Origin: an uncultured Bacteroidales bacterium
Lineage (GTDB): Bacteria > Bacteroidota > Bacteroidia > Bacteroidales > Bacteroidaceae
Assembly: GCA_902800305.1 (NCBI GenBank)
Contig: CADCDP010000014.1
Span: forward strand, 1-64,000
Length of the DNA: 64,000 nucleotides
Direction: 5' to 3'
Each line of letters begins with the position of its first letter. The first letter of the stretch is position 1. Position numbers and translations under genes: made by a program. Shown here piece after piece: positions 1 through 8,423 of this stretch. The notes beneath the pieces were generated by a model that saw only the letters and a list, made by a program, of their open reading frames with translations, had not been told where the DNA came from and did no database searches.

Positions 1-17
1 AATATTATGCAAACTAT

Positions 18-131
18 ATTATCAAAAGTTTTATTGAAAATTAGAACGATAGTGCGAATAACCCAAGGTTACTTTTGATAATTTGAGAGTTTGGATAAGC
101 AACATTATCAAAACCTTTTGATAATGTTGCT
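18..131. repeat. Cluster of ATTATCAAAAG repeats with a 16-bp palindrome
   Basis: ATTATCAAAAG occurs at 18-28, its inverse at 72-82, and a perfect 16-bp inverted repeat (98-113 against 116-131, two-base centre) contains the same ATTATCAAAA core. Four copies of one word in alternating orientation within 115 bases suggest a protein-binding array or the end of a small mobile element. No gene overlaps it. Function unknown. Confidence 0.5.
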
Positions 132-235
132 TGATTTGCCATAATCTTGAAGTTTTTATTTCCCTACTGTAGATTTCTCTACTTTCGGGAGTGATTAGAA
201 ATTATGTTGCTTTACAAGGTGTTGTGACCATCAGC

Positions 236-341
236 ACAAGGTTATGGCTCCAAATACAACCCGAATGGTGTGGAGATTTCGAGTCATACCATCGGATTAC
301 CTTGGGTAGATGAAGGAGCAACAATTACCTTTGCAACCTAA
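236..341 (+). pseudogene. Possible 3' remnant of a decayed coding sequence
   Basis: One forward frame reads about 33 residues without a start, including GYGSKYNPNGVEISSHTIG and ending ...ATITFAT before a TAA at 339-341; the same frame has a stop just upstream. The composition looks protein-like but I do not recognise a family. The rest of 132-510 holds no gene that I can support. Confidence 0.2.
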
Positions 342-510
342 TTTCATCGACTCACGGAAGCAGAAACGGCAGACGTTATAATACTTTTCTTTTCGTCGAA
401 AACTGATTTATCAGTCAAAGGAAAGGTGAACGAGAGGGGAGGGAGCAATGGCGATTGGTTCTTCCTCAGTAAAAAGAGAAATTTAGATCCAGAAAGCTCA
501 TGTCGGACAG

Positions 511-561
511 GTTTAGGTTTACGTTTACCCATGTATATATACATGCATCTCTAAACCTAAA
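511..561. repeat. Palindromic repeat upstream of the DUF4143 ATPase
   Basis: TTTAGGTTTA (512-521) pairs perfectly with TAAACCTAAA (552-561), and the centre holds a second palindrome, ATGTATATATACAT (531-544). A diverged direct copy of the left 40 bases lies behind the ATPase gene at 2349-2388, so the gene is bracketed by related sequences. Confidence 0.6.
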
Positions 562-604
562 ATGTTAAACTCAATCATTATGGTTAGGGTTTGCTTCACC
601 TTTG

Positions 605-706
605 ACACATTTGCTTGAAAAAAAGCGTTAAAATATATAATATTCGTTTGAAAAAGTGCGTTGAGGTAGTGGTTATTCGTTTGAAAAAGTGTATCTTTGC
701 AGTGCA
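605..706. repeat. 33-bp tandem repeat, about three units
   Basis: The words TTTGCTTGAAAAAAAGCG, TTCGTTTGAAAAAGTGCG and TTCGTTTGAAAAAGTGTA recur with a spacing of 32-33 bases; 641-658 and 674-691 are identical over 18 bases. The last unit runs into the promoter -7 box of the ATPase gene, so the repeats may be operator sites. Confidence 0.65.
692..699 (+). promoter_or_regulatory. Bacteroidetes -7 box (TATCTTTG) for the ATPase at 722
   Basis: TATCTTTG fits TAnnTTTG and is followed by GC, as usual for this class. Transcription would begin near 705, about 17 bases before the ATG. No clean TTTG lies 20 bases upstream; the 33-bp repeats occupy that place. Confidence 0.6.
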
Positions 707-721
707 AAATCGTTTTAAAAT

Positions 722-2155
722 ATGCTGAAAAGGAAAATAGAAGACTCTCTTGCCCTGTGGAAAGACTCAACAGGACACAAGCCTTTGGTGATAATGGGCA
801 TTCGTCAGTGTGGTAAGACTTTCATAGCACAGCACTTCGCAAAAACAAACTACAAGACTGTTGTCTATATCAATTTCATAAAGCAGCCTGAGCGTATCAC
901 GGCGTTTCTTGGTGCAAAAGATGTGGATACTATTTTATTGAACTTGTCCGCACAGATTCCTGGAGAGACTTTCACTCCCGGAGAGACGTGTTTTATCTTT
1001 GATGAAATACAAGAATGCCCTGAAGCACGCACTTCACTGAAGTTCTTCAAGGAGGACGGACGCTTCGATGTGATTGCAACAGGTTCACTGCTTGGAGTGC
1101 AAGGGTATGGTGATGAACTAAAGAAACGACACCGCAGGTTGTCAAAAACGAAAGATCCTGGCATCAATTCTGTGCCAGTCGGCTCTGAAGACATCATTGA
1201 AATGTATCCGCTGGACTTCGAAGAGTTCCTTTGGGCCAACGGCATGAGCACTGGAGTTATTGACGCTCTCTCAAAATGCTACGCGCAAGAATCTCCTGTT
1301 CCTGCCGGCATACATGTTGCCTTGAAGAATATGCTGAACCTTTATGTCGCTGTCGGAGGACTACCTGATGCTGTCAATGCATTCCTCAGAACCAATAACA
1401 TGAACGAGGTCAGAAAGGTCTATCAGTCCATTTTGAAAGAGTATCGCGACGATATGGTAAAGTATGCTCCCGACAAAGACAAGCCACATATCCGTGAGTG
1501 TTTCAACTCCGTACCAAAACAGTTGGCAAAGGAAAACAAAAAATTCCAGTACAGTAAAGTGAAGCCAGGAGGGCGCGGAGAGACGTATGCCGGTTCGCTA
1601 CAATGGTTGGAAGATGCAGGCATTATCTGCCGCTGCTACAATACAGACATCACTGGGCTTCCGATGGAAGGCAATGCCAAGGACAATGTTTTCAAAGTCT
1701 ATATGTCCGATATTGGCTTGCTCGTAGAGATGCTTGGAGAGGGAACACGCGCAGACATTCTTCAAGGCAATCTTGGTGGTTTCAAAGGTGCTATATACGA
1801 GAATCTGATGGCCGACACACTTCACAAGAAAACGCAGAACCTTTACTATTTCCAAAAGGATTCAGGATTGGAATTAGATTTTCTTGTGCGAATGAACGGA
1901 GAGTGTGTTCCACTGGAAGTCAAGGCAAAGTCAAGCAAGGCTAAAAGTGCAAGAACTGTTTTGAACCACCCAGAGAAGTATCATGTCAAACAGATTATAA
2001 AGTTCGGTGATTACAATATAGGCAGGGAAGGACATTTGTTAACTCTCCCCAGCTATATGCAGTTCCTGCTGAACTTGCAACCAGAAGAAATCGTGCTTGA
2101 ACCGATGGACATTGATGAAATTAACCGTATGGCATCAGAGTTCCTGAGACAATAG
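722..2155 (+). CDS. AAA family ATP-binding protein with DUF4143 domain
   Basis: 477-residue ATPase of the AAA_14/DUF4143 class, common in Bacteroidetes and of unknown role. The N-terminal domain has a Walker A loop (GIRQCGKT, about residues 26-33) and a Walker B segment (CFIFDEIQE, about 88-96). The C-terminal DUF4143 half has the typical MSDIGLL and GAIYENLMA segments, followed by a restriction-nuclease-like stretch (LELDFLV...VPLEVKAKS, about 384-404). The start at 722 fits the promoter 20-30 bases upstream. It stands alone, between repeats and decayed sequence, with a terminator just behind, which suggests an independently acquired cassette. The family name is secure; the biological role is not known. 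Confidence 0.9.
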   Translation: MLKRKIEDSLALWKDSTGHKPLVIMGIRQCGKTFIAQHFAKTNYKTVVYINFIKQPERITAFLGAKDVDTILLNLSAQIPGETFTPGETCFIFDEIQECPEARTSLKFFKEDGRFDVIATGSLLGVQGYGDELKKRHRRLSKTKDPGINSVPVGSEDIIEMYPLDFEEFLWANGMSTGVIDALSKCYAQESPVPAGIHVALKNMLNLYVAVGGLPDAVNAFLRTNNMNEVRKVYQSILKEYRDDMVKYAPDKDKPHIRECFNSVPKQLAKENKKFQYSKVKPGGRGETYAGSLQWLEDAGIICRCYNTDITGLPMEGNAKDNVFKVYMSDIGLLVEMLGEGTRADILQGNLGGFKGAIYENLMADTLHKKTQNLYYFQKDSGLELDFLVRMNGECVPLEVKAKSSKAKSARTVLNHPEKYHVKQIIKFGDYNIGREGHLLTLPSYMQFLLNLQPEEIVLEPMDIDEINRMASEFLRQ

Positions 2156-2173
2156 TTATTCGAGCTTCATCAA

Positions 2174-2226
2174 GGAAACTCACGGATTTGCAAATAATCT
2201 GCAAATAAGTGAGTTTTCTTTTTGAT
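2174..2226 (+). terminator. Terminator after the DUF4143 ATPase
   Basis: GGAAACTCAC (2174-2183) pairs with GTGAGTTTTC (2209-2218) and is followed by a T-rich tract (CTTTTTG). It lies 19 bases past the ATPase stop codon. Confidence 0.65.
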
Positions 2227-2348
2227 TTGCGGAACATAACTTCAAATAGGGATATAGCTTCAGTCTTGCTCAAAAAGCCCGTCAAATCATCTTCAGTAAA
2301 AAGAAGAATGAGTTTATTGGGAAATATAAAGTTGCTTCACTCTGTAAA

Positions 2349-2483
2349 GTTTAGGTTTACATTTAACCATGTATATAAACATGCAATCATAAAACTTGAA
2401 GATTAAACCTTCAATCTTCTGATTTGGGTTTACTATACCTTATTATATATATAAGAACATCTAAACTTAAACTTAAACCCAAA
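2349..2483. repeat. Downstream palindromic repeats flanking the ATPase
   Basis: 2349-2388 matches 511-550 at roughly 36 of 40 positions (GTTTAGGTTTAC...CCATGTATATA). A second inverted repeat follows: TTTGGGTTTA (2423-2432) against TAAACCCAAA (2474-2483) around an AT-rich centre. The arrangement mirrors the upstream copy and suggests duplication of ends around the ATPase cassette. Confidence 0.5.
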
Positions 2484-2570
2484 ACTGTTTCTTTTTTGAC
2501 CGAAAAAGTAGATTTAAGATGTCACTTTGGTAATATTTTAGTTAAAACGAACTTGTTCTGCACGAAAAAC

Positions 2571-2828
2571 AGGCAGAATGGGTCTAATCTCGTTTTTTTT
2601 TAGTATTTTTGCGAGCAGAAATGCAGAAAGTGTTATGAAGCCATAACTTCTGACTCAAGAAGCAAAAACAGTTAACGATTGCAAGATTAAGGTCGAGCAT
2701 TTTAGTGTAAAACAAATCGAGCAATTTAGTGTAAAACAAAAATAGAAAATATGACATAGAAACAGATTATCTGCAAAAGACACGTTTTTGTTGCCAAAAG
2801 CGTGGCAAAATAGGCAGAATGAGTCTAA
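2571..2828. other. Gene-free stretch bounded by a 17-bp direct repeat
   Basis: AGGCAGAATGGGTCTAA (2571-2587) recurs at 2812-2828 with one mismatch. Between the copies lie a perfect six-base hairpin (GTTATG/CATAAC, about 2631-2646), a TATTTTTG promoter-like box near 2604, and two tandem 24-bp units (2693-2716 and 2717-2740, one mismatch). No open frame in 2227-3081 looks like a real gene. Confidence 0.4.
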
Positions 2829-2947
2829 AAATAGGAGCCAGTGCTTTACACCAACTCCGTAACTCATTGATAATCAGCGTTTATTAGCCGCCGCCCAGGC
2901 AGCGGTTGAGAAATAATAAATTCTCTGATTTTGATATATTTAAAAAC

Positions 2948-2983
2948 GCAAGTGCCTAATAATAAGGTGCTTGCTTTTTTGTG
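2948..2983 (+). terminator. Hairpin with T-tract in the gene-free stretch
   Basis: GCAAGTGCCT pairs with AGGTGCTTGC around AATAATA, with G-U pairs, and is followed by TTTTTT. It resembles an intrinsic terminator, although no gene that I can support ends just before it. Confidence 0.5.
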
Positions 2984-3081
2984 TTTCTAATAAAATGTGT
3001 TTGTTAGGAAAACAATCCCAATAAATGTGAATTTGCATTATAAGGTGAAACGATTTCACGTTTAGTATTAGCAAATCTGTA

Positions 3082-3137
3082 AGACCATCACTTTTCTTAA
3101 ATGTTTGTGGAAGAAGGCGTAGCAAAAGTGATGGTCT
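3082..3137. repeat. 14-bp perfect inverted repeat
   Basis: AGACCATCACTTTT (3082-3095) and AAAAGTGATGGTCT (3124-3137) are exact inverses around a 28-base loop. It lies beyond the galK terminator. Role unknown. Confidence 0.6.
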
Positions 3138-3153
3138 CTCTTATTAACATTTA

Positions 3154-3191
3154 AGGGGGCGTATCAAAAGTAACATTTTGGTACGCCCTCT
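3154..3191 (-). terminator. Terminator of the gal operon
   Basis: AGGGGGCGTATCAAAA (3154-3169) pairs with TTTTGGTACGCCCTCT (3176-3191), 16 pairs with two G-U pairs and a six-base loop. It lies about 40 bases past the galK stop. T-tracts are short on both strands, so it may also act on transcripts from the left. Confidence 0.6.
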
Positions 3192-3232
3192 TTATTGTGA
3201 ACTAAGATTCTCTGACTTAAATACTGTTTAGA

Positions 3233-4399
3233 TTATGCCAGTTTGCGTGAGCCGTCGCCAATCACAACGTCGATGACAATTGGTTTCTTGCCGTACTTCT
3301 CTTGGAACTTGCTAACAGCTGTCTTTACGAAGTTGTCGTAGAGTTCTTCTGCCACGAGGTTGATGGTGCAGCCGCCGAAGCCGCCACCCATGATGCGTGA
3401 ACCTGTTACGGAGCATTCCTTGGCGATGTCGTTGAGGAAGTCGAGTTCTTCGCAAGATACTTCATACTCCTTGGAGAGGCCGTAGTGGGTCTCATACATC
3501 TTCTGGCCAACGGTCTCGTAGTCGCCCTTTTCGAGTGCGTCGCAGACAGCCAGCACGCGGTCTTTCTCGCCCAGCACGAAAGTGGCACGCTTGATGTCCT
3601 CAGCAGATACCTTGCCTTCGATTTCCTCCAGCTCTTCCCAAGTGGCTTCGCGAAGGGTGGTGATTTCCTTCTCTGGGTGGAGTTCCTTGATGGCCTTCAC
3701 GCAGTTCTCGCAAGAGTTGCGACGGTCGTTGTAGGGAGAACCTACGAGTTCGTGCTTCACGCAAGAGTTGATGAGCACGAGCTTGTAGCCCTTTGGATTC
3801 CATGGGAAATATTCGAACTCGCCCGAACGGCAGTCGAGACGCATGAGGTTACCTTTCTTGCCGAATACGGAAGCGAACTGATCCATGATGCCGCAGTTCA
3901 CACCGATGTACTTGTGCTCGGTTGCCTGACCTACCTTGGCGAGGGTCATCTTGTCAATCTTGTTGTCGCCGAAGAGGTCGTTGATGGCGAAAGCATAGCA
4001 GCTTTCGAGAGCGGCAGATGAAGACATGCCGGCACCGTTGGGAACGTCGCCAGCAAAGGCTGTGTCGAAGCCCTGCACAGGTACGCCGAGTGCCATCATC
4101 TCGCGAACCACGCCGAAGATGTAGCGGAAGTGACTTGCCTTGGGGCCTTTCTCATTGTCGATGGAGAACTCATCATAGTCCTTTAGGTCGATGGAGTAGG
4201 CACGGATGGTGCGTGTGCCGTTGGGACGAATCTCTGCAATCATGCCTTGTTCAACAGCTCCAGGGAATACGAAGCCACCGTTGTAGTCGGTGTGCTCGCC
4301 GATGAGATTGATACGGCCAGGTGAAGCGTAAACTGAACCTGGCTCACCACCAAGATGCTTGATAAAACGAGTTCTTACATCATCAATTTTTAATTTCAT
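3233..4399 (-). CDS. galK: Galactokinase
   Basis: Phosphorylates alpha-D-galactose at C1 with ATP, the entry step of the Leloir pathway, in the cytoplasm. The 388-residue protein has the galactokinase signature PGRINLIGEHTDYNGG (about residues 27-42), the GHMP-kinase ATP loop PNGAGMSSSAALE (about 120-132) and a C-terminal GGGFGGC motif near 340. Length is standard. It is the last gene of a minus-strand set galM - MFS permease - galK, 31 bases after the permease, so a transported galactose molecule would be epimerised and phosphorylated by products of one transcript. galT and galE are not in this window. The identification is very secure. Confidence 0.97.
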   Translation of the reverse strand: MKLKIDDVRTRFIKHLGGEPGSVYASPGRINLIGEHTDYNGGFVFPGAVEQGMIAEIRPNGTRTIRAYSIDLKDYDEFSIDNEKGPKASHFRYIFGVVREMMALGVPVQGFDTAFAGDVPNGAGMSSSAALESCYAFAINDLFGDNKIDKMTLAKVGQATEHKYIGVNCGIMDQFASVFGKKGNLMRLDCRSGEFEYFPWNPKGYKLVLINSCVKHELVGSPYNDRRNSCENCVKAIKELHPEKEITTLREATWEELEEIEGKVSAEDIKRATFVLGEKDRVLAVCDALEKGDYETVGQKMYETHYGLSKEYEVSCEELDFLNDIAKECSVTGSRIMGGGFGGCTINLVAEELYDNFVKTAVSKFQEKYGKKPIVIDVVIGDGSRKLA

Positions 4400-4430
4400 A
4401 ATAGCTTGGGTTTTATTAGGTTAGAAAATG

Positions 4431-5663
4431 TTATTTGATATTAAGTCCAATCTTGGAACCGAAGTTGCAGAACCAGAAGAGGTAAGCATAGTAAACGAAC
4501 ATGAGGCACATGGCGATGATGACACCTGCAGCGTCAACCACAGCACCCATGATAGGCATCAAAGTGGCTGCACCAATCACACCCACGTTGATAACGCCAG
4601 AGGCGGCTTTCGTGTGAGGACCTAGTTCCTGCAAACCGAGGTTGAAGACGAGTGGCCACATCACAGAGTGGAAGAGGCCAGCTGCCAGCATGAGGTAGAT
4701 GCCCGCCATCGAGCTTGCCATCAGCAACGAAGCCACGATGCAGAGTGCGCCCAGACAGATGCAAGCGGTGAGGAGTGTACGAGGCTTGAACTTGGTGAGG
4801 ATGCCAGCGCCGACGAAACGACCGACCATCATGCCGCCCCAGTAGAACATGAGCAGGTTGGTGATGATGCTGGTGTCGTTCTCTCCAAGGGCTTGGAGGC
4901 GATAGGGGAGCATGGAAGGCACACCAATCTCAACACCCATGTACATGAAGATGCCAAGGGCACCCAGCCACACGTGTGGGTATTTGAAGCATGAACTCTT
5001 GTATTGCTTCACTTCGCCAGAAGCCTCTTCTGCCTGCTTGCCTTCGTCAATCTTAGGTAGTTTGAGGGCAACGAGAATGGCTGCAATAATCAGGGTGAAG
5101 ATGCCCAAGCCGAGGAATGGCCCTGGCACAGCTTCTGGTGTAGGAGTTTGACCAGCGATGATGACGGTGGTGATGAAGATAGGCGCAACGGTAGTAGCCA
5201 CAGAGTTGAGTGCCTGTGAGAGGGTCATGCGGAAAGCACCTTTCTCAGGCGAACCCAGCACCATTACGTATGGGTTGGCCACATTCTGAAGCATCACGAT
5301 ACCTAAAGCGACGATGGTCATGCTACAAAGGAATACGGAATAGATGGTTGCCTGACTCTGGTCGAGCACACCGTTGATTCCCAAAGAGTTGATGATGAAG
5401 CCGATGCCCACTACAGCAAGGCCGAGAATCATGGTGTTTTTGTAACCAATTTTGCTCATCAGCAGGGAGAACGGTATGGCAAAAGCGTAGGCTCCATAGA
5501 AGGCGGAGTTGACATACTGACCTTGCTGTGCGTTGAGGTTGAATGCTTCAGAACAGAAGGCAATCATGGAATTGTTCATCGTGGTTACGAATCCGATGAG
5601 GAAGCATACGATGAACACAACAATAAGCGCGAACGTGTAGTTCGGAGTTTGTTTTTGTGACAT
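4431..5663 (-). CDS. Glucose/galactose (FucP-like) MFS transporter
   Basis: 410-residue inner-membrane sugar:proton symporter of the major facilitator superfamily, closest in style to the FucP/GluP group of Bacteroidetes. About 12 hydrophobic segments are visible. The first reads ALIVVFIVCFLIGFVTTMN and is followed by the FucP-type NSAFYGAYAFAIPFSLLMS segment. A hydrophilic loop (about 208-225, EGKQAEEASGEVKQYKSS) divides the halves. Placement between galM and galK makes galactose and/or glucose the likely substrate, which is an inference from context. The gap to galM is about 113 bases and holds no obvious promoter. Confidence 0.88.
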   Translation of the reverse strand: MSQKQTPNYTFALIVVFIVCFLIGFVTTMNNSMIAFCSEAFNLNAQQGQYVNSAFYGAYAFAIPFSLLMSKIGYKNTMILGLAVVGIGFIINSLGINGVLDQSQATIYSVFLCSMTIVALGIVMLQNVANPYVMVLGSPEKGAFRMTLSQALNSVATTVAPIFITTVIIAGQTPTPEAVPGPFLGLGIFTLIIAAILVALKLPKIDEGKQAEEASGEVKQYKSSCFKYPHVWLGALGIFMYMGVEIGVPSMLPYRLQALGENDTSIITNLLMFYWGGMMVGRFVGAGILTKFKPRTLLTACICLGALCIVASLLMASSMAGIYLMLAAGLFHSVMWPLVFNLGLQELGPHTKAASGVINVGVIGAATLMPIMGAVVDAAGVIIAMCLMFVYYAYLFWFCNFGSKIGLNIK

Positions 5664-5776
5664 AGTGTTTGTTTTATATAATATGTTAGTAGATTATATA
5701 TAATGTGTGTTAGTTAATTATCTAAGGCAACAATCCCTCGCCCACACGCGGAACGGTGGACGAGGGGAATGTAGTT

Positions 5777-6859
5777 TTATTGTACGTCAAATTTATAGAC
5801 AGTCTTCTGTGTATATTTTTCTCTGGGCTTTAGAACGACAGAGGGGAAATAAGGACGGTTGGGTGAATCTGGGAAGTGCTCACTCTCGAAGCAGATGCTC
5901 GAACGACGTGGGAAGGTGGCACCAAACTGACCAGAAATGCCAGAGCCGAAGTTGTCGGTATAAACCTGAATGCCAGGTTCTGTCGTGTAGGTCTCAAGCA
6001 CACGACCGGAAACGGGTTCGTAGAGACGTGCTGCAAGGGTGAGTTCGCCAACTTCCTTCTTGTTGCACACGAAGCAATGGTCGTAGCCGGAACCGTTCTT
6101 TATCTGCTCATCGTCGGCATCGATGTCCTGACCGATTGGCTTGGGTGTGCGGAAGTCGAATGGAGTGCCTTCCACCTTGAGGATTTCGCCCGTCGGGATG
6201 CTTGTCTCGTCGATTGGAATGAAGAAGTCGCAATTCATTTCCATCACCTGGTTCTCAATCGTTGGCGTCGGGTTAGCGATACCTTGGAGCGAGAAGAACG
6301 CATGGTGGGTGAGGTTGATGATGGTCTTCTTGTTGGTGGTGGCCATGTACTCCAGAATCAGTTCGTTGTCATCCGTCCAAGTGAACTCGACGGAGATTTT
6401 CACTTCGCCTGTGAAGCCCTCATGCCCGTAGGGGAGGATGCAGTCGAGCGTCAGGTTTTGTTCGCCCGTTTGATAGGCATCCCACACTTGTGCGTGAAGT
6501 CCTGTGGGGCCTCCATGCAGGTGGTTGACACCATTGTTGATGGCGAGCTGATACTCCTTGCCGTTCAGTTGGAACTTACCCTTCGCGATGCGGTTGCCAA
6601 AGCGACCAATCAGCGTGGAGAGGTAAGGCTCGGGCGAATTGATGACATCGTCGATGTTGTCATGTCCCTGAATGACGTTGGCAACTTTGCCGTCTCTGTC
6701 GGGAACCATGATGGCCACGATGGCGCCGCCGTAGTTGGTAATGGATACTTCATAGCCGTCCTTGTTGACGAGCGTGTAAAGGTCTGTCTTCTTGCCCTTC
6801 ACTTCCTTCTGGAAGTCTTCGGCTTTCAGACCACTCAGTTTGGGTTGAATAGTGCTCAT
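5777..6859 (-). CDS. galM: Galactose mutarotase (aldose 1-epimerase)
   Basis: Interconverts the alpha and beta anomers of galactose, giving GalK the alpha form it needs. The 360-residue protein shows family landmarks: NNGVNHLHGGP (about residues 128-138) with the active-site His, NLTHHAFFSL (about 183-192) with the proton-donor His region, and the C-terminal TEPGIQVYTDNF with the catalytic Glu region following. It has no signal peptide, so it is probably cytoplasmic, unlike some secreted Bacteroidetes paralogues. It is the first gene of the gal set; a weak -7-like element (CAAATTAA on the plus strand at 6908-6915) lies 50 bases upstream. Confidence 0.95.
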   Translation of the reverse strand: MSTIQPKLSGLKAEDFQKEVKGKKTDLYTLVNKDGYEVSITNYGGAIVAIMVPDRDGKVANVIQGHDNIDDVINSPEPYLSTLIGRFGNRIAKGKFQLNGKEYQLAINNGVNHLHGGPTGLHAQVWDAYQTGEQNLTLDCILPYGHEGFTGEVKISVEFTWTDDNELILEYMATTNKKTIINLTHHAFFSLQGIANPTPTIENQVMEMNCDFFIPIDETSIPTGEILKVEGTPFDFRTPKPIGQDIDADDEQIKNGSGYDHCFVCNKKEVGELTLAARLYEPVSGRVLETYTTEPGIQVYTDNFGSGISGQFGATFPRRSSICFESEHFPDSPNRPYFPSVVLKPREKYTQKTVYKFDVQ

Positions 6860-6975
6860 AGAGATTCTATTTTAGGTGATAAACTATGCGGTTTTAGATT
6901 TCTCTTGCAAATTAAACGAAAATATTTTAACTAAACGAACAATCTGCCAATTATTTTTCAGTTTTGGGACGAATA

Positions 6976-8310
6976 TTATATTTTTTTGACAGATTCCTTT
7001 TCCTTTTGTTGCAAATAGGTCAGTAAATCGGCAACAACGAAGCTACTTCCTCCCACATAGATGCAATCCCTTTCTTGGGCGTCTCGCAAAGCTGCTTCGT
7101 AGGCTTCCTGCACGGTGGGATAGCTTTCGCCTCCCAATCCATAAACGGATGCCATCTGAGCGATTTCTTCGTGTGGCATCGCTCTCTTCACACTTGCCTG
7201 GCAGAAATAGTAGGTCGCTTCTTGGGGCATGATGGATAGCACACCGCTGATGTCTTTGTCGTTCACCATACCAAACACGATGTGAAGCCTCCCCTGCACA
7301 TTATTTATTTTTAAGGAGACGCACTCCAGCTGTCGCACAATCCACTCGAACCCTCCGATGTTGTGCCCCGTATCGCACACCACACGTGGATTCTCCTGTA
7401 AGGTTTGCCATCTTCCCATCAATCCCGTCATTTCGCAAACATGGGCAAAACCTTGTCTGATATGCTCGTCCGTCAGAACAAAACCTCGCTCTCTTAATCG
7501 ACTGACAGCACAGAGGATGGTGGCTGTATTCTTGACTTGGCAGAAACCTCCGAGTTCTCCTTGTAATAAGCCATAATTTATTGTTTGATAAGTGATTCCT
7601 TCCTCTTCATTCAACCGATACTCCAAAACTTCGTTCTCTTCTTCTGCAAAGAAGATGGGTGCATTCATTTCCTTTGCTTTCTGTTCGAACACAGGGCGAG
7701 TTTCGTCCACCACCTCTCCTATCACCACAGGGACACCCTCCTTGATGATGCCCGCTTTCTCGCTGGCAATCTTTGCCAAAGTGTTGCCAAGATATGCCAC
7801 ATGGTCGAAACTGATATTCGTAATGACACACACCTCCGGCATAATAATATTGGTACAATCGAGCCTTCCACCCAATCCCACTTCCACGACTGCCACATCC
7901 ACTTCTTGGTCGGCAAAATACCGAAAGGCCATCGCGGTTGTCAGTTCAAAAAAAGAGGGATGCAAGGGTTCGAAGAAACGACGATGATGCTCCACGAAGT
8001 CTATCACATATTGTTCGTCCACCATCTTGCCGTTCACGCGGATTCTCTCTCTGAAATCCACCAGATGGGGTGAGGTGAATAATCCCACTTTCAATCCCGA
8101 CGCTTGCAGGATGGCAGCTAACGTGTGCGAACAAGAACCTTTCCCGTTCGTTCCAGCCACGTGAATGGTCTTGTACTTTTGATGCGGATGCCCCAAATGC
8201 TCATCCAGCTTATAAGTGTTGTAAAGCCCTTCTTTATAGGCATCTCCCCCCACATTCTGGAAGAGTGGGGCGGAGGTGAACAGGTAGTCGATGGTTTTTT
8301 GGTATGTCAT
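6976..8310 (-). CDS. folC: Bifunctional folylpolyglutamate/dihydrofolate synthase
   Basis: Adds L-glutamate to dihydropteroate and to reduced folates with ATP, retaining folates in the cell. The 444-residue protein has the Mur-ligase type P-loop HVAGTNGKGSCSHTLA (about 48-63), the VEVGLGGRLDCTN motif (about 143-155) and the C-terminal DTGHNIGGF segment. A longer reading frame begins at 8331, but the promoter -7 box covers that ATG, so the start MTYQKTIDY at 8310 is preferred. It is transcribed alone, behind the terminator of the TonB-dependent receptor gene. Confidence 0.95.
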   Translation of the reverse strand: MTYQKTIDYLFTSAPLFQNVGGDAYKEGLYNTYKLDEHLGHPHQKYKTIHVAGTNGKGSCSHTLAAILQASGLKVGLFTSPHLVDFRERIRVNGKMVDEQYVIDFVEHHRRFFEPLHPSFFELTTAMAFRYFADQEVDVAVVEVGLGGRLDCTNIIMPEVCVITNISFDHVAYLGNTLAKIASEKAGIIKEGVPVVIGEVVDETRPVFEQKAKEMNAPIFFAEEENEVLEYRLNEEEGITYQTINYGLLQGELGGFCQVKNTATILCAVSRLRERGFVLTDEHIRQGFAHVCEMTGLMGRWQTLQENPRVVCDTGHNIGGFEWIVRQLECVSLKINNVQGRLHIVFGMVNDKDISGVLSIMPQEATYYFCQASVKRAMPHEEIAQMASVYGLGGESYPTVQEAYEAALRDAQERDCIYVGGSSFVVADLLTYLQQKEKESVKKI

Positions 8311-8328
8311 GCTTTTTAGAGTTTTGTG

Positions 8329-8336
8329 CAAATGTA
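8329..8336 (-). promoter_or_regulatory. -7 box (TACATTTG) for folC
   Basis: On the minus strand TACATTTGC lies about 20 bases before the chosen folC ATG (8310). It overlaps the first codons of the longer reading frame, which argues against that upstream start. Confidence 0.65.
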
Positions 8337-8374
8337 CAATTTATTTTTGACAAACTTTCCCTTTCAACAAAGAA

Positions 8375-8403
8375 AGTGGCCTCTTCTTGACGAAAAAGCC
8401 ACT
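8375..8403 (-). terminator. Terminator after the TonB-dependent receptor
   Basis: On the minus strand AGTGGC (8403-8398) pairs with GCCACT (8380-8375) and is followed by TTCTTTG. It lies just behind the receptor stop codon and before the folC promoter. Confidence 0.5.
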
Positions 8404-8423
8404 CCTGTTTCTATGTTGCGAGA

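Noticed and set aside
344..544. 66-codon minus-strand frame
   Set aside because: Low-complexity composition in a repeat-rich stretch, start inside a palindrome, no recognisable family and no promoter.
605..706. CRISPR array
   Set aside because: Units are directly adjoining with a 33-base period and no unique spacers; no cas genes in the window.
525..770. 81-codon minus-strand frame with FQTN repeats
   Set aside because: Its repeats only reflect the 33-bp DNA repeats, and it overlaps the ATPase promoter and start.
5876..6934. 352-codon plus-strand frame opposite galM
   Set aside because: It is the complement of a clear galactose mutarotase gene, shows no domain and no promoter, and has composition typical of antisense frames.
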